The notes: a model not told the origin generated them from the letters alone. A DNA stretch of 64,000 nucleotides from Martelella radicis (GCF_014196625.1 NZ_JACIDZ010000003.1:248001-312000); one strand, 5' to 3'; counted from the stretch's first letter, positions 42,401-53,354 are shown. Numbers and translations are program-made.

Positions 42401-43087
42401 GTGGCCAGGAAGACCGAAACCGTGCAGCTGCCGCTTGCCCTTGGCCATGACCCCGTCGCGGACCGGGAGCACCTTCTCGTCTCCGCCTCGATCGCGCCCG
42501 CCGTCGATCTCGTCGATCGCTGGCCGGACTGGCGCGCGCCGGTGGTCGTGCTGGTCGGCCCGCCGGGCTCCGGAAAGAGCCACCTCGCGGCCATCTGGAA
42601 AGGCGTGAGCCAGGCGCGGGACGTGACCGACAATCTGCGCAACGGCCGGCCCGTGCCCTATCGTCAGGGCGCCTTCCTGTTCGAGGACGCCGACCGCGCG
42701 GGACTCGATGAGACCGCGCTCTTCCACCTGATCAACACGGTGCGCCAGAACGGCGGCAGCCTGCTGATCACCGCGCGTGACCTGCCCGGCCTCTGGCCCG
42801 TTACGCTTGCCGATCTGCGCTCGCGGCTGCAGGCGGCGACGGTGGTCGAAATCGGCGCGCCGGACGATCAGCTTCTCGAGCAGGTCATCTTCAAGCTGTT
42901 CGCCGACCGGCAACTAGAGGTGGATCATCGCGTCGTGTCCTACCTTGTCTCGCGCATGGAGCGCTCGCTGGACAGCGCCTGCCAGATCGTCGATGAGATC
43001 GACCGGCTCGCGCTTTCGCGCGGGCGGCGGATTACGCGCGCACTGGCCGCCGAGGTTCTTGCTCGGCGCGAAAATGCAACAGTGTAA
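42401..43087 (+). CDS. hdaA: DnaA-related replication regulator HdaA
   Basis: A 228-aa AAA+ protein related to the central domain of DnaA. Hda/HdaA binds the DNA polymerase sliding clamp and stimulates ATP hydrolysis by DnaA to prevent re-initiation. Seen: a clamp-binding QLPLAL motif at residues 9-14, P-loop GPPGSGKSH (about 53-61), a Walker B-like FLFEDADRA, sensor-like LLITARDLPG and DLRSRLQAATVVEIG. No C-terminal DnaA-box-binding domain, as expected. It starts at GTG, 3 nt after the transporter stop. Confidence 0.92.
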   Translation: MARKTETVQLPLALGHDPVADREHLLVSASIAPAVDLVDRWPDWRAPVVVLVGPPGSGKSHLAAIWKGVSQARDVTDNLRNGRPVPYRQGAFLFEDADRAGLDETALFHLINTVRQNGGSLLITARDLPGLWPVTLADLRSRLQAATVVEIGAPDDQLLEQVIFKLFADRQLEVDHRVVSYLVSRMERSLDSACQIVDEIDRLALSRGRRITRALAAEVLARRENATV

Positions 43088-43271
43088 ACGGCTCGTCATT
43101 GCACCCGCGAAAAACACGAGCGCGTGCTTGCAAGCGCCTGTAAACTGCGCAACTCTGGCCGCCTGTCACAGTTTCGTTGCCAAATTCGGATAGTCCGGCA
43201 GGAAGAGCGGGCTCGCCGATGCGGTGCGCCGCAAATCGTGTCCAGGCCTATGAGAGGGAAGAGCTGAAATC

Positions 43272-45458
43272 ATGGAAAATCTGTCGTCGCATATGGATGG
43301 TGCAAGCGATCTCAACGGTGCCGAGGACCTGAGCCGGAGCCCGGAGCGGTTCATCAACCGTGAGTTTTCCTGGCTTCAGTTCAACCGAAGGGTTCTGGAG
43401 GAAACGCTCAATCCGGCCCATCCGCTGCTGGAGCGCGTACGCTTCCTGTCGATTTCGGCGGCCAATCTCGACGAATTCTTCATGGTGCGTGTCGCGGGCC
43501 TCGAGGGTCAGGTGCGGCAGGGCGTGACCATGCTCTCTGCCGACGGCAAGACGCCGGCCGAGCAGCTTTCCGATATCCTGCGCGAAATCGACAACCTGCA
43601 GATGGAGCAGCAGGCGGCCCTTGCCGTGCTGCAGCAATATATGGTCAATGAAGGCGTCATGATCATCAGGCCGACCGTGCTGACGGACGAGGATCGCGCC
43701 TGGCTGACCAATGAATTCGAGCAGGGCATCTTCCCGGTCCTGACGCCCTTGTCCATCGATCCGGCCCATCCCTTCCCCTTCATCCCCAATCTCGGCTTTT
43801 CCATGGGTCTGCAGCTTGTCAGCCGCCACGGGCGCGAGCCGATGAACGCGCTTTTGCGCCTGCCGCCGTCGATGAACCGTTTCGTGCGCATGCCGGATAT
43901 TGACGGCGCGATCCGCTACATCACGCTGGAAGATGTGATCGGCATGTTCATTCACCGGCTTTATCCCGGTTACGAAGTGCAGGGTCACGGCACCTTCCGC
44001 GTCATCCGCGACAGCGATATCGAGCTCGAGGAAGAGGCGGAAGACCTCGTGCGCTATTTCGAGACGGCGCTGAAGCAACGCCGTCGCGGTTCGGTGATCC
44101 GCATCGAGACCGACTCGGAAATGCCCGCATCGCTGCGCCATTTCGTCATCCATGAGCTCGGCGTTCCGGAAGATCGCGTTGCCGTTCTGCCGGGTCTTCT
44201 GGCGCTCAACACGCTGTCGGAGATAACCAAGGCGCCGCGTCCCGACCTTCTGTTCAAGTCCTTCAACCCGCGCTTCCCCGAGCGCGTGCGCGAACATGTC
44301 GGCGACAGTTTCGCCGCCATCCGCGAGAAGGATTTCGTCGTTCACCACCCTTACGAATCCTTCGATGTCGTCGTCCAGTTCCTGATCCAGGCGGCGCGCG
44401 ACCCGAACGTTCTCGCCATCAAGCAGACGCTTTACCGCACCTCGAACGACAGCCCGATCGTGCGCGCGCTGATCGATGCGGCCGAGGCCGGCAAGTCGGT
44501 GACCGCACTTGTGGAGCTGAAGGCGCGCTTCGACGAGGAGGCCAATATCCGCTGGGCGCGCGACCTTGAGCGCGCCGGCGTCCAGGTCGTCTTCGGCTTC
44601 ATCGAGCTGAAGACCCACGCGAAGCTTTCCATGGTGGTGCGCCGCGAGGATGGCAATCTCAGAACCTATTGCCATATGGGCACCGGCAACTACCACCCGA
44701 TCACCGCCAAGATCTATACCGACCTGTCCTACTTCACCTGTAATCCGAAGATTGCCCATGACGTGGCGGAGGTCTTCAACTTCATCACCGGCTATGGCGA
44801 GCTCGAGCAGAACATGAAGCTCGCCGTTTCACCGAAGACCATGCGCCCGCGCATCCTCCAGCATATCGAGGAGGAGATCGAGCACGTCAGGAACGGTCTG
44901 CCGGGCGCAATCTGGATGAAGATGAACTCGCTGGTCGACCCGAAGATCATCGATGCACTCTACCGCGCCAGCGGCGAGGGTGTGCAGATCGATCTCGTGG
45001 TGCGCGGCATCTGCTGCCTGCGTCCGCAGGTGCCGGGATTGTCGGAGAATATCCGGGTCAAGTCGATCGTCGGCCGCTTCCTCGAGCATTCCCGCATCTA
45101 CTGCTTCGGCAATGGCCACGGCCTGCCGTCGGAGAACGCCCATGTCTATGTCGGTTCGGCCGATCTGATGCCGCGCAATCTCGACCGCCGCGTGGAAACC
45201 ATCGTGCCGCTGACCAATCCGACTGTGCATGAGCAGGTGCTTTCGCAGATCATGCTGGGCAATATCATTGACAACCAGCAGAGCTACGAGATACTGCCCG
45301 ACGGAACCTCGCGCCGTGTGGAACCGCGCGAGGGCGAGGAACCGTTCAACGCGCAGGAGTACTTCATGACCAATCCGAGCCTTTCCGGCCGTGGTGAAGC
45401 CCTGAAGTCGAGTGCGCCGAAGCTCATCGCCGGGCTGTTGTCCGGCCACAATAAATAA
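43272..45458 (+). CDS. ppk1: Polyphosphate kinase 1
   Basis: A 728-aa enzyme polymerising the gamma-phosphate of ATP into polyphosphate. Four-domain layout with N-domain [17 protein letters not shown], head domain, and two phospholipase-D-like C-domains. The autophosphorylated His is in [11 protein letters not shown] (about residue 449) and the second catalytic His in [11 protein letters not shown] (about 606); the ATP-contacting [16 protein letters not shown] is present. GAGGGAAGAG precedes the ATG. It is followed by ppx after 11 nt, so synthesis and degradation enzymes are in one operon, a common rhizobial order. Confidence 0.96.
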   Translation: MENLSSHMDGASDLNGAEDLSRSPERFINREFSWLQFNRRVLEETLNPAHPLLERVRFLSISAANLDEFFMVRVAGLEGQVRQGVTMLSADGKTPAEQLSDILREIDNLQMEQQAALAVLQQYMVNEGVMIIRPTVLTDEDRAWLTNEFEQGIFPVLTPLSIDPAHPFPFIPNLGFSMGLQLVSRHGREPMNALLRLPPSMNRFVRMPDIDGAIRYITLEDVIGMFIHRLYPGYEVQGHGTFRVIRDSDIELEEEAEDLVRYFETALKQRRRGSVIRIETDSEMPASLRHFVIHELGVPEDRVAVLPGLLALNTLSEITKAPRPDLLFKSFNPRFPERVREHVGDSFAAIREKDFVVHHPYESFDVVVQFLIQAARDPNVLAIKQTLYRTSNDSPIVRALIDAAEAGKSVTALVELKARFDEEANIRWARDLERAGVQVVFGFIELKTHAKLSMVVRREDGNLRTYCHMGTGNYHPITAKIYTDLSYFTCNPKIAHDVAEVFNFITGYGELEQNMKLAVSPKTMRPRILQHIEEEIEHVRNGLPGAIWMKMNSLVDPKIIDALYRASGEGVQIDLVVRGICCLRPQVPGLSENIRVKSIVGRFLEHSRIYCFGNGHGLPSENAHVYVGSADLMPRNLDRRVETIVPLTNPTVHEQVLSQIMLGNIIDNQQSYEILPDGTSRRVEPREGEEPFNAQEYFMTNPSLSGRGEALKSSAPKLIAGLLSGHNK

Positions 45459-45469
45459 GCCGGTAATTT

Positions 45470-46990
45470 ATGGTCGAATCAGAAGCACAGGGGCGCCTTC
45501 CGGGCATCAACCCTGTCTCCGTGGTCGATATCGGGTCAAACTCGGTTCGCATCGTCATCTATGAGGGCCTGTCGCGTGCGCCGACGGTGCTCTTCAACGA
45601 GAAGGTTCTCTGCGGCCTCGGGCGCGGCATCGCCGCAACCGGCAAGATGAACGAGGAAGGGGTCGAGCGCGCGCTCCGCGCGCTCAAGCGTTTCAAGGCC
45701 CTTGCCGTTCAGGCCCGCTCCGTCACCATGCATGTGCTGGCGACGGCGGCGGCCCGCGAGGCCGAGAACGGCCCGGCCTTCATCGCCGCCGCGGAAGAAA
45801 TCCTCGGCCAGGAAATCCGCGTGCTGACGGGGCGCGAAGAGGCGCTTTATTCTGCCTACGGCATCATCAGCGGCTTCTATCAGCCCGATGGCATTGCCGG
45901 CGACCTTGGCGGCGGTTCGCTCGAACTCATCGACATCAAGGACAAGACCTATGGCGACGGCATCACCCTGCCGCTCGGCGGCATCCGTCTGTCCGAACTC
46001 TCCGAAGGTTCGCTGACCAAGGCGCGCAATTTTGCCAAGAAGCAGGTGAAGAAGGTGGGCTTCCTCGAAAAGGGACGCGGCCGCACCTTTTACGCCGTTG
46101 GCGGCACCTGGCGTAACATCGCCCGCCTGCACATGGAGATGACCGGCTATCCGCTGACCATGATGCAGGGCTACGAGATCGGCTATGAGGAAATGATGAG
46201 CTTCCTCGACCGGATCGGCGAGGACGAGGAACAGAAGGACCCGGCCTGGCAGGCCGTCTCCAAGAACCGCCGCATGCTCTTGCCCTTCGGCGCCATCGCC
46301 ATGCGCGAGGTGCTGAGCATCATGGAGCCGAAATCGATCTGTTTTTCCGCGCAAGGGGTACGCGAGGGCCTGCTCTATTCACAGCTGAGCGTTGACGACC
46401 AGCAGCAGGACCCGCTTCTGGTCGCGGCCCGGCAGTTGGCGCTGTTGCGCGCCCGTTCGCCCAAGCACGCAACCGAGATTGCCGCCTGGACCGGTCTGAT
46501 GCTGCGCCGCTTCGGCGTGGAGGAAACGCCTGAGGAGGCGCGCTACCGGCAGGCCGCCTGTCTTCTGGCCGATATCAGCTGGCGCGCCCATCCCGATTTT
46601 CGCGGACCGCAATCGCTGAACGTGATCGCGCATTCCTCGCTGACGGGCATCACCCATCCCGGCCGCGCCTTCATCGCGCTTGCGAACTACTACCGCTTCG
46701 AGGGCCTGCGCGACGACGACCATACCAATGGTCTTGGTTCCATCGCCACGCCGGAACTGATCGAACGCGCCAAGCTGCTCGGCGGCCTGTTGCGCGTCGC
46801 CTACCTGTTCTCGGCCTCGATGCCGGGGATTGTCGGCGCGCTCGACTTCCTGCCCGGCAAGGACAGTGACGTCGACCTCGAACTGGTGGTGCCGGTCCAA
46901 TATGCCGATTTCATCGGCGAACGCGTCGAGGGCCGCATGCAGCAGCTTTCCAAGCTCACCGGCAAGAATTTAGGCATCGCGACGGTCTAG
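45470..46990 (+). CDS. ppx: Exopolyphosphatase / GppA-type phosphatase
   Basis: A 506-aa ASKHA-fold phosphatase removing terminal phosphates of polyphosphate and possibly of pppGpp. Seen: VDIGSNSVRIVIYEG (phosphate 1), the catalytic Glu region VLTGREEALYSAYG, AGDLGGGSLELIDI (phosphate 2) and FYAVGGTWRNIARLH. A helical HD-like C-terminal domain follows from about residue 310. Longer than minimal Ppx, similar to rhizobial homologs. It is in an operon with ppk1. The following region holds degenerate palindromes. Confidence 0.93.
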   Translation: MVESEAQGRLPGINPVSVVDIGSNSVRIVIYEGLSRAPTVLFNEKVLCGLGRGIAATGKMNEEGVERALRALKRFKALAVQARSVTMHVLATAAAREAENGPAFIAAAEEILGQEIRVLTGREEALYSAYGIISGFYQPDGIAGDLGGGSLELIDIKDKTYGDGITLPLGGIRLSELSEGSLTKARNFAKKQVKKVGFLEKGRGRTFYAVGGTWRNIARLHMEMTGYPLTMMQGYEIGYEEMMSFLDRIGEDEEQKDPAWQAVSKNRRMLLPFGAIAMREVLSIMEPKSICFSAQGVREGLLYSQLSVDDQQQDPLLVAARQLALLRARSPKHATEIAAWTGLMLRRFGVEETPEEARYRQAACLLADISWRAHPDFRGPQSLNVIAHSSLTGITHPGRAFIALANYYRFEGLRDDDHTNGLGSIATPELIERAKLLGGLLRVAYLFSASMPGIVGALDFLPGKDSDVDLELVVPVQYADFIGERVEGRMQQLSKLTGKNLGIATV

Positions 46991-47043
46991 CGCTGGCCGT
47001 CAGGCCGGCGCAGGTTCTGACAAGCCTATCCTCTTTAGCGGAC

Positions 47044-47070
47044 GTCATCCTCGGGCTTGACGCGAGGATC
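47044..47070 (-). repeat. Degenerate palindromic repeat (GTCATCC type), copy A
   Basis: GTCATCCTCGGGCTTGACGC followed by GAGGATC, related to the common alphaproteobacterial intergenic palindrome and to the four copies near 12 kb. It faces copy B about 95 nt away. Confidence 0.6.
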
Positions 47071-47164
47071 TAACCACGGTTCCGCCAGCGCGGTGTTGGC
47101 GTTTCGCATTGGATTGTATTTGAAACGTTTTTTCGGAGACGCTTGTCGAGTAGAGGCGTGCTTG

Positions 47165-47191
47165 GATGCTCGGGACAGGCCCGAGCATGAC
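47165..47191 (+). repeat. Palindromic repeat, copy B; hairpin between ppx and sodium channel
   Basis: ATGCTCGGG-ACAGG-CCCGAGCAT, a perfect 9-bp hairpin, followed by GACGG like the repeats near 12 kb. It lies between the convergent ppx and channel genes and may also help end transcription. Confidence 0.65.
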
Positions 47192-47265
47192 GGCGGAGAG
47201 TGGGGAAGACCTTGTTAAACTGAGCCACCTATCGAGTTTCGCGGTGCGCGTTCCATGCGGGCAGT

Positions 47266-48072
47266 TCAGCTTTGCCTTGTCTTCGGCGTCTGTCTCAGCG
47301 CCGCCACCTCCTGTCGCAATGCCTTCAGCTCCGACAGGATCATCTGCATTTCCGGCTCCCGCGCCTGGCGGTTTTCCTCGAGCAGTTCCTGCTCGTGCTC
47401 CTTCTGCATGGCCGAGACGATGATGCCGATGAAGAGGTTGAGCACGGTGAATGCGGTCGAAAGGATGAAGGGCACGAAGAACAGCCAGGCATTGGGATAG
47501 ACGTCCATGACCGGGCGGACGATGCCCATCGACCAGCTTTCCAGCGTCATGATCTGGAACAGCGAATAGATCGTGGCGCCGAGCGATCCGAACCATTCGG
47601 GGAAGGCCTCGCCGTAAAGCTTGGTGGCGATCACGGCGAAGATGTAGAAGACCAGCGCCATCAGCACGATGATCGAGCCCATGCCGGGAAGGGCGGCCAC
47701 GAGCCCGCCGATCACGCGCCTCAGTGACGGGATCATCGACAGTAGCCGCAGCGCACGCAGGATCCTGAGCGCGCGCAGCACCTGGAGGGGACCGCTTGCG
47801 GGCAGGAGGCTGATGACCACGATGGTGAAATCGAACAGGCTCCACGGATCGCGGAAGAAACGCAGGCGCTGGGCATAAAGGCGCAGAGCGATTTCAACGA
47901 CGAAGATAATCAGCACGAGGCGGTCGAAAAAGCGCAGCACCGGCCCGGCGAAGCTCTGCATCACCGTATCGGAGGTCTCGAAACCCAGCGTGATCGCGTT
48001 GATGATGATGACCGTCAGAATAAAGGCTTCCCAGTTACGGGACGTCGTCAAAGCCAGCACCTTGTCACGCAT
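47266..48072 (-). CDS. Voltage-gated sodium channel, BacNaV family
   Basis: A 268-aa single-domain six-helix channel that should assemble as a tetramer. The S4 voltage sensor has Arg at residues 100, 103, 106 and 109 (VLRALRILRALRLL), every third position. The pore has the selectivity filter TLESWSM (176-182), identical to that of NavAb, followed by GIVRPVMDVYP and the S6 helix VLNLFIGIIVSAM. The C-terminus (about 222-262) is a charged coiled coil that ties the tetramer. ATG at 48072 starts the S1 region (MRDKVLALTTSRNWEAF); 57 earlier codons are rejected. Annotated often only as ion transporter. Physiological role in this host is unknown. Confidence 0.93.
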   Translation of the reverse strand: MRDKVLALTTSRNWEAFILTVIIINAITLGFETSDTVMQSFAGPVLRFFDRLVLIIFVVEIALRLYAQRLRFFRDPWSLFDFTIVVISLLPASGPLQVLRALRILRALRLLSMIPSLRRVIGGLVAALPGMGSIIVLMALVFYIFAVIATKLYGEAFPEWFGSLGATIYSLFQIMTLESWSMGIVRPVMDVYPNAWLFFVPFILSTAFTVLNLFIGIIVSAMQKEHEQELLEENRQAREPEMQMILSELKALRQEVAALRQTPKTRQS

Positions 48073-48277
48073 GTTTTCTCGATCTCCGATTGTCTTGCCC
48101 TCGGCAATCGAGATGGGGGAGGGCTTGCGATAAAGCAAGACGCGCCGGCCCTTTGTGCCGACCGCCCTGCCGCAGAGGCTTTCACGAATGTGTGAACACC
48201 ATTGCGCGGGGCTTACGTGGACCTTTCTCTGGTTCTCCCGCACACTGTCGCCATCCTCAAAACAAGGGGGAATGGCA

Positions 48278-49087
48278 ATGCTTCGTCAACTTGCGATGCT
48301 CGTTCCTGCAGTCCTGATGCTCGCGGCAGCGAGCGCGGCCGCGCAATCGCGCCCGCCGGTCAGCCAGTGCCAGGCGATTGCCGAACGCCTGCCGGATGTG
48401 AAATTCGCAAGCTTCATGCCTGTTGCCTATGAGGCGCCGGAGGTGACGATCACCTTCATCGGCCATTCCACATATCTGATCGAGACGCCGCAAGGTGTGC
48501 GGATCGCGACCGACTATTCAGGTTTTCTGTTGCCAGGCGGGCCGCCGGACGTGGCGACGATGAACAAGGCGCATGAGAGCCATTTCACGCTGAGCCCCGA
48601 TCCCGGCATCGGCATGGTGCTCCACGGCTGGGGCGACGTGCCTGGCGAGGCGGCCGACCACGACCTTGTCGTCGGCGATACCTATATTCGCAATGTCACC
48701 ACCGATATCCGCGCCTGGGGCAGTTTCGAGGAAGACGGCAATTCCATCTTCATCTTCGAGGTGGCGGGCCTGTGCATCGGGCACCTTGGCCATTTGCATC
48801 ATGAACTGACCGACAGCCATATCATGGAAATCGGCCGGCTTGATGTGGTCATGGTGCCCGTGGACGGCGGGTTGACGCTGGGGGCCGAGAGCATGCGCAA
48901 CGTCATCGAGCGGCTTTATTCCTCGATCGTTCTGCCCATGCACCGCACCGGCCCGCGCGTCAGGAGTTTCGCCGAGATGATGGGCGATGGCTTCGAGGTG
49001 GTCTACTCCGACAGCCGTTCGCTGACGGTCTCGCTCAGGACGTTGTCGAGCCCGCCGAAGATCATCCTTCTGGACGGCGTGTGGTAG
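48278..49087 (+). CDS. Exported MBL-fold (UlaG-like) protein
   Basis: A 269-aa protein with a signal peptide ([23 protein letters not shown]). The metallo-beta-lactamase-like domain begins [28 protein letters not shown] and continues with [13 protein letters not shown] and [13 protein letters not shown]. The classic HxHxDH zinc motif is not evident; GHLGHLHHE may take its place. So it is probably periplasmic with divergent metal binding. ATG at 48278 follows AAGGGGG by 7 nt; the frame is open further upstream but only across the divergent promoter of the sodium channel. Substrate unknown. Confidence 0.82.
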   Translation: MLRQLAMLVPAVLMLAAASAAAQSRPPVSQCQAIAERLPDVKFASFMPVAYEAPEVTITFIGHSTYLIETPQGVRIATDYSGFLLPGGPPDVATMNKAHESHFTLSPDPGIGMVLHGWGDVPGEAADHDLVVGDTYIRNVTTDIRAWGSFEEDGNSIFIFEVAGLCIGHLGHLHHELTDSHIMEIGRLDVVMVPVDGGLTLGAESMRNVIERLYSSIVLPMHRTGPRVRSFAEMMGDGFEVVYSDSRSLTVSLRTLSSPPKIILLDGVW

Positions 49088-49205
49088 GTTCTGCCCAACC
49101 GCGCCTCTCTTTGTCCCGCAAGCGCGCCTGGGCTTGAACCAGAAGCCCTGCGCCCTTATAAGGCGCCCATTCTATCGTTTAAAAGATAAAGACAGGGCGG
49201 AGCTC

Positions 49206-49952
49206 ATGGCGGGCCATTCACAGTTCAAAAACATCATGCATCGCAAGGGCCGGCAGGATGCGGTGCGTTCGAAAATGTTCTCCAAGCTGGCGCGCGAGAT
49301 TACCGTCGCCGCCAAGATGGGCACGCCGGACCCGGACATGAACCCGCGTTTGCGTCTGGCGATCCAGAACGCCAAGGCGCAGTCCATGCCCAAGGACAAT
49401 ATCGAACGCGCGGTCAAGAAGGCTGCCGGCGGCGACGCGGAAAATTATGACGAAGTGCGCTATGAGGGCTATGGTCCGGGCGGCGTCGCTGTCATCGTCG
49501 AGGCGCTTTCGGATAACCGCAACCGCACGGCCTCCAATGTCCGCTCGATCTTCACCAAGGCCGGCGGCGCGCTCGGCGAAACCGGCTCGGTCGCCTTCTC
49601 CTTCGATCACGTCGGCGAGATCGTCTACAAGAGCGAAGCCGGCGACGCGGACGCCATCATGGAAGCCGCGATCGAGGCCGGCGCGGAGGACGTCGTGTCC
49701 GACGAGGACGGTCACACGATCTACTGCGCCTTCGAGGACATCAACGAGGTCTCTTCCGCGCTTCAGGAAACGCTTGGCGAAGCCGACAGCGTTAAGGCCA
49801 TCTGGAAGCCGCAGAACACCATCCCGGTGGACGAGGAGCGCGCAACATCGCTGATGCGCCTGATCGAGAACCTGGAAGACGATGATGACGTGCAGAACGT
49901 CTATTCGAATTTCGAGGTCGATGATGAGGTCATGGCCAAGCTTTCGGCCTGA
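49206..49952 (+). CDS. yebC: YebC/PmpR family transcription and translation factor
   Basis: A 248-aa three-domain protein. N-terminal [37 protein letters not shown] is the family signature; the acidic domains 2 and 3 follow ([38 protein letters not shown]). YebC proteins have been described as DNA-binding regulators and, more recently, as ribosome-associated factors relieving stalling at proline runs. AGGGCGGAG lies just before the ATG. In many genomes ruvC follows; here it does not. Confidence 0.94.
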   Translation: MAGHSQFKNIMHRKGRQDAVRSKMFSKLAREITVAAKMGTPDPDMNPRLRLAIQNAKAQSMPKDNIERAVKKAAGGDAENYDEVRYEGYGPGGVAVIVEALSDNRNRTASNVRSIFTKAGGALGETGSVAFSFDHVGEIVYKSEAGDADAIMEAAIEAGAEDVVSDEDGHTIYCAFEDINEVSSALQETLGEADSVKAIWKPQNTIPVDEERATSLMRLIENLEDDDDVQNVYSNFEVDDEVMAKLSA

Positions 49953-50126
49953 GTTTTCGAAAAAGAGATCGAAGAAAGGCCGCCGGGAGAAGCTTGGCGG
50001 CTTTTACGCGTCTGGAGACCCCGCCATCAACTGGCCTCACCCCGGGTGGGTTTCGAGTATTATCCCTGCATATCCCGTCATGAAGGGTTCCTCGGCAAGG
50101 GGCATTCATCAGGTCAACGGAAAAAC

Positions 50127-50152
50127 AAAACCCGGCACAAGGGCCGGGTTTT
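50127..50152 (-). terminator. Terminator between yebC and rpmE
   Basis: AAAACCCGGC and GCCGGGTTTT form a 10-bp stem around a short loop, with A-runs and T-runs on both sides, so it can serve both the minus-strand rpmE and the plus-strand yebC. Confidence 0.82.
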
Positions 50153-50177
50153 CGAAAGGTTCGCACTGACCAAAAGA

Positions 50178-50399
50178 TCAGATGCCGAGGCCGCCGAAGC
50201 GCTTGTTGAACTTGGAGACGCGGCCGCCGCGATCGAGCAGCTGCTGCGAACCACCGGTCCATGCCGGGTGCGAGGTCGGGTCGATGTCGAGGTTCAGGAC
50301 ATCGCCTTCCTTGCCCCAGGTGGAGCGGGTCTCGTATTCCGTGCCGTCCGTCATGACGACCTTGATCATGTGATAGTCGGGATGAATATCAGCCTTCAT
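50178..50399 (-). CDS. rpmE: 50S ribosomal protein L31
   Basis: A 73-aa ribosomal protein starting [29 protein letters not shown] and containing [33 protein letters not shown]. It has no Cys, so it lacks the CxxC zinc ribbon of zinc-binding L31; this zinc-free form is common in alphaproteobacteria. ATG at 50399 with GCAGGAACGAGAG upstream. Upstream codons are rejected. Divergent from the ABC exporter at 50596, with about 196 nt between them. Confidence 0.95.
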   Translation of the reverse strand: MKADIHPDYHMIKVVMTDGTEYETRSTWGKEGDVLNLDIDPTSHPAWTGGSQQLLDRGGRVSKFNKRFGGLGI

Positions 50400-50595
50400 A
50401 ACTCTCGTTCCTGCAAGTTCGTTACCAGGCCGGCTGCCATTGCGCCCGCCGGGCCTATTGAATAAACAAAGCCGTGCGACCTTAATAAAGCCCACGGCTG
50501 TCGATGAGGTTGCGGTCGCTATACAGGAACGTGGGCCGAATAACAAGAGCCGCCTGACGCAATATCGGGTCGTGCCAAGAGTGAAGGAAATTCCC

Positions 50596-52383
50596 GTGAG
50601 CAGTAATGCCAAGACGAGCGGCGGCAGGGCCAAGGAGCTTCGCCCGCTGGCAGCGATCCTGCCCTATATTGCCGCCTATCGCGGCCTCGTTGCCGGCGCG
50701 CTGGTGTTCCTCTTCACGGCATCGCTCGTTACCCTTGCCCTGCCCGTTGCCGTGCGCCGGGTGATCGACCATGGCTTTTCGGCCGATGACGCACAGCTCA
50801 TCAACAATTATTTCCTGGTGCTCGGCCTGATGGCGCTGGCGCTCGGCGTTTCCAGCGCGCTTCGCTATTTCTTCGTGATGATCCTCGGCGAGCGCGTCGT
50901 CACCGATCTGAGACGCGATGTCTTCGCCCATGTCATCCGGCTGTCTCCCGCCTTCTTCGACATCAACCAGTCGGGCGAGATCGTCTCCCGGCTGACGGCC
51001 GACACGGTGCAGATCAAGTCCGCCTTCGGCGCGAGCGCCTCGATCGCGCTGCGCAACCTGATCATGGGGCTCGGCGCGCTGGCGATGATGATCTACACCT
51101 CGCCGCGCCTCTCCGTGCTGGTGATCGTGGCGATCCCGCTGGTGGTCCTGCCGCTGATCGCCGCAGGACGCAATGTGCGCACCCGCTCGCGCGCCGCCCA
51201 GGACCAGCTTGCCGATGCCACCGCCTATTCCAGCGAGGCGATCGGCGCGACCCGCACGCTTCAGGCCTTCACTGCGGAAGCCATGGCCGCCGAACGCTAT
51301 GGCCGCGGCGTGGAGAATGCCTTCTCCGCCGTGCGCGCGGCGTTGAAGGCGCGCGCCGGACTGACGGCTGTGGCGATCTCCATGGTGTTCTGCTCGATCA
51401 CGGCGATTCTCTGGTTCGGCGCGCAGTCCGTGCTGTCGGGTTCGATGAGCGGCGGAACGCTAGGCCAGTTCCTGCTTTACTCCGTGCTCGCCGCCGGCGC
51501 GCTCGGCCAGCTTTCGGAAGTCTGGGGCGAACTGTCGCTGGCCGCCGGCGCGGCCGAGCGCCTGAGCGAGCTTCTCATGGAACCTTCCGCCATCAAGGCG
51601 CCGGCCAATCCCGTTGCCTTGCCCCTGCCCTCGCGCGGGGCGCTTGACGTGGACGACGTCTCGTTCCGTTACCCGACCGGTGGCGCCAAGGCCGGCGCGC
51701 TGAACGGGCTTTCGCTGACCGTTGCCGCCGGCGAGACGGTTGCGGTGGTTGGCCCATCGGGCGCGGGCAAAAGCACGCTCTTTTCGCTTCTGCTCCGGTT
51801 TTACGACCCCGACAAGGGTGCAATCAGGCTTGATGGCGTTGATCTGCGCCAAGCCGATCCTGAGGCCGTTCGCGTGCGTTATGCGCTCGTGCCGCAGGAT
51901 GTCGCGATCTTCGCCGCCAGCATTCACGACAATATCGCGCTCGGCAAACCGGAAGCGACGCGCGAAGAGGTCCGTGCCGCCGCCATTGCTGCCCAGGCCG
52001 ACGGTTTCATCGAAAGGCTTGAGGACGGCTACGACACCATGGCAGGCGAACGCGGCATCACCCTGTCCGGCGGCCAGCGCCAGCGCATCGCCATTGCCCG
52101 CGCCGTGCTGCGCGACGCGCCGGTGCTATTGCTGGACGAGGCGACCTCCGCGCTTGACGCGGAAAGCGAGACGCTGGTGCAGCAGGCGCTCGGCGGGCTG
52201 ATGAAGGGCCGCACCACACTGGTGATCGCCCATCGGCTCGCGACCGTGCTTTCCGCCGACCGCATTCTGGTGATGGATGAGGGCCGGATCGTCGAGGAGG
52301 GCACGCATGAGGAACTGGTCGCCAGAAACGGGCTTTATGCCCGTCTGGCGCGGCTGCAGTTCAACACGGATGAGGGTGCCTGA
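50596..52383 (+). CDS. ABC exporter, fused permease-ATPase
   Basis: A 595-aa MsbA/ABCB-type half exporter, likely a homodimer in the inner membrane. Six helices in residues 25-310; ATPase domain with Walker [11 protein letters not shown]-loop VPQD, signature [13 protein letters not shown], Walker [13 protein letters not shown] and LVIAHRLA. The GTG at 50596 is chosen as start because AAGGAAA lies 7 nt upstream; 52 earlier in-frame codons overlap the divergent rpmE promoter region. It is distant from the two exporters at 9.7-14.3 kb in sequence. Substrate unknown. Confidence 0.92.
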   Translation: MSSNAKTSGGRAKELRPLAAILPYIAAYRGLVAGALVFLFTASLVTLALPVAVRRVIDHGFSADDAQLINNYFLVLGLMALALGVSSALRYFFVMILGERVVTDLRRDVFAHVIRLSPAFFDINQSGEIVSRLTADTVQIKSAFGASASIALRNLIMGLGALAMMIYTSPRLSVLVIVAIPLVVLPLIAAGRNVRTRSRAAQDQLADATAYSSEAIGATRTLQAFTAEAMAAERYGRGVENAFSAVRAALKARAGLTAVAISMVFCSITAILWFGAQSVLSGSMSGGTLGQFLLYSVLAAGALGQLSEVWGELSLAAGAAERLSELLMEPSAIKAPANPVALPLPSRGALDVDDVSFRYPTGGAKAGALNGLSLTVAAGETVAVVGPSGAGKSTLFSLLLRFYDPDKGAIRLDGVDLRQADPEAVRVRYALVPQDVAIFAASIHDNIALGKPEATREEVRAAAIAAQADGFIERLEDGYDTMAGERGITLSGGQRQRIAIARAVLRDAPVLLLDEATSALDAESETLVQQALGGLMKGRTTLVIAHRLATVLSADRILVMDEGRIVEEGTHEELVARNGLYARLARLQFNTDEGA

Positions 52384-52389
52384 GCTGCC

Positions 52390-53277
52390 TCATCCCTGGG
52401 GCTTGCGCCCGGTTGGCATGAAGGTGGCGGCGAAGATCAGCGCGATGCCGGCCCAGACGATCGGCTGCGGCCATTCGCCGAAGACGACCAGCCCCATCAT
52501 CACCGCGAGCGGCAACGCCATGTGCAGGGCGGGCGTCAGCACCACCGCATCAGCCATGGAAAAGGCCCTCAGCATGCAATAATTGCTGGCATTGACCAGC
52601 GTTGCCGACAGGAGCAGCAGACCCAGATCGCCGAGCCCGATCGGCGACCAGAAAAACAGCGCCGGGATGGCCGCGATCGCCGCCATCAGCGCATACATCC
52701 AGAAAAGCGCCGGCAGGAAGGCCTCGTTCATCGCCAGCATCTTGAGGACGATGTTCTTCGCCGCAAGCGCAATCGCCGCTCCGATCGCCACAAGGCCGGC
52801 AAGCTGAAACGCTTCGCTTCCGGGCCGCAGGATCAGGAAGGCGCCGGAAAGGCCGAGCGCTACAGCGAGCCAGCGACGCCAGTCCGCCTTTTCCTTCAAC
52901 AGCACGATCGCCAGCGGGATGACGAAAAAGGTCTCGAGCTGGAACAGCGACGAGGCGACGGTAAAAGGCAGCAGCGAAAGCGAGGTGAAGATCAGGAAGC
53001 TGACCAGAACGCCGAGAGCCGAGCGGATCAGCAGCAGGCGCGGCGATTTGATGGTGAAGCCCGCCCTGCCTTTCGATGCCGCGATCGGCAGCACCATCGC
53101 CGCCGCCAGGCCCGATTGCACGAACACCAGCATGACCGGCTCGTGCCGGCTCGTCAGTATCTTTGTCAACGTGTCGACAAAGGTGAAGGCGGCAACGCCG
53201 CCGATCATCAGAAAGATCGCGACAAGGCGACTGTCGGGCCGCCAGCGCGCAGCCCGTGCGGGCAGGACGAAGGTCAT
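52390..53277 (-). CDS. EamA/DMT-family transporter
   Basis: A 295-aa inner-membrane protein with ten helices as two EamA repeats. The first starts RLVAIFLMIGGVAAFTFVDTLTK; helix-rich VSFLIFTSLSLLPFTVASSLFQLETFFVIPLAIVLLKEK is the typical end of repeat one. Members export amino acids, metabolites or nucleotides, or import; the substrate cannot be told. It starts at ATG 53277, behind a leader of about 130 nt with attenuator-like hairpins. It converges with the ABC exporter, 6 nt between stops. Confidence 0.9.
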   Translation of the reverse strand: MTFVLPARAARWRPDSRLVAIFLMIGGVAAFTFVDTLTKILTSRHEPVMLVFVQSGLAAAMVLPIAASKGRAGFTIKSPRLLLIRSALGVLVSFLIFTSLSLLPFTVASSLFQLETFFVIPLAIVLLKEKADWRRWLAVALGLSGAFLILRPGSEAFQLAGLVAIGAAIALAAKNIVLKMLAMNEAFLPALFWMYALMAAIAAIPALFFWSPIGLGDLGLLLLSATLVNASNYCMLRAFSMADAVVLTPALHMALPLAVMMGLVVFGEWPQPIVWAGIALIFAATFMPTGRKPQG

Positions 53278-53354
53278 TTCTCACTCCTGAACAAGCATCT
53301 GTTCGTCTTGGGATGCTTCCTGGAGGAACCCTCGTCCGCTTGTCAGGAAGAACA

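Noticed and set aside
43100-43260. Possible Pho box (CTGTCAC-N4-TCGTTGC) before ppk1
   Set aside because: Only the first half matches the CTGTCAT consensus; the second half does not.
43248-44759. 503-codon minus-strand frame opposite ppk1
   Set aside because: Shadow of ppk1, whose catalytic His residues and domains are intact.
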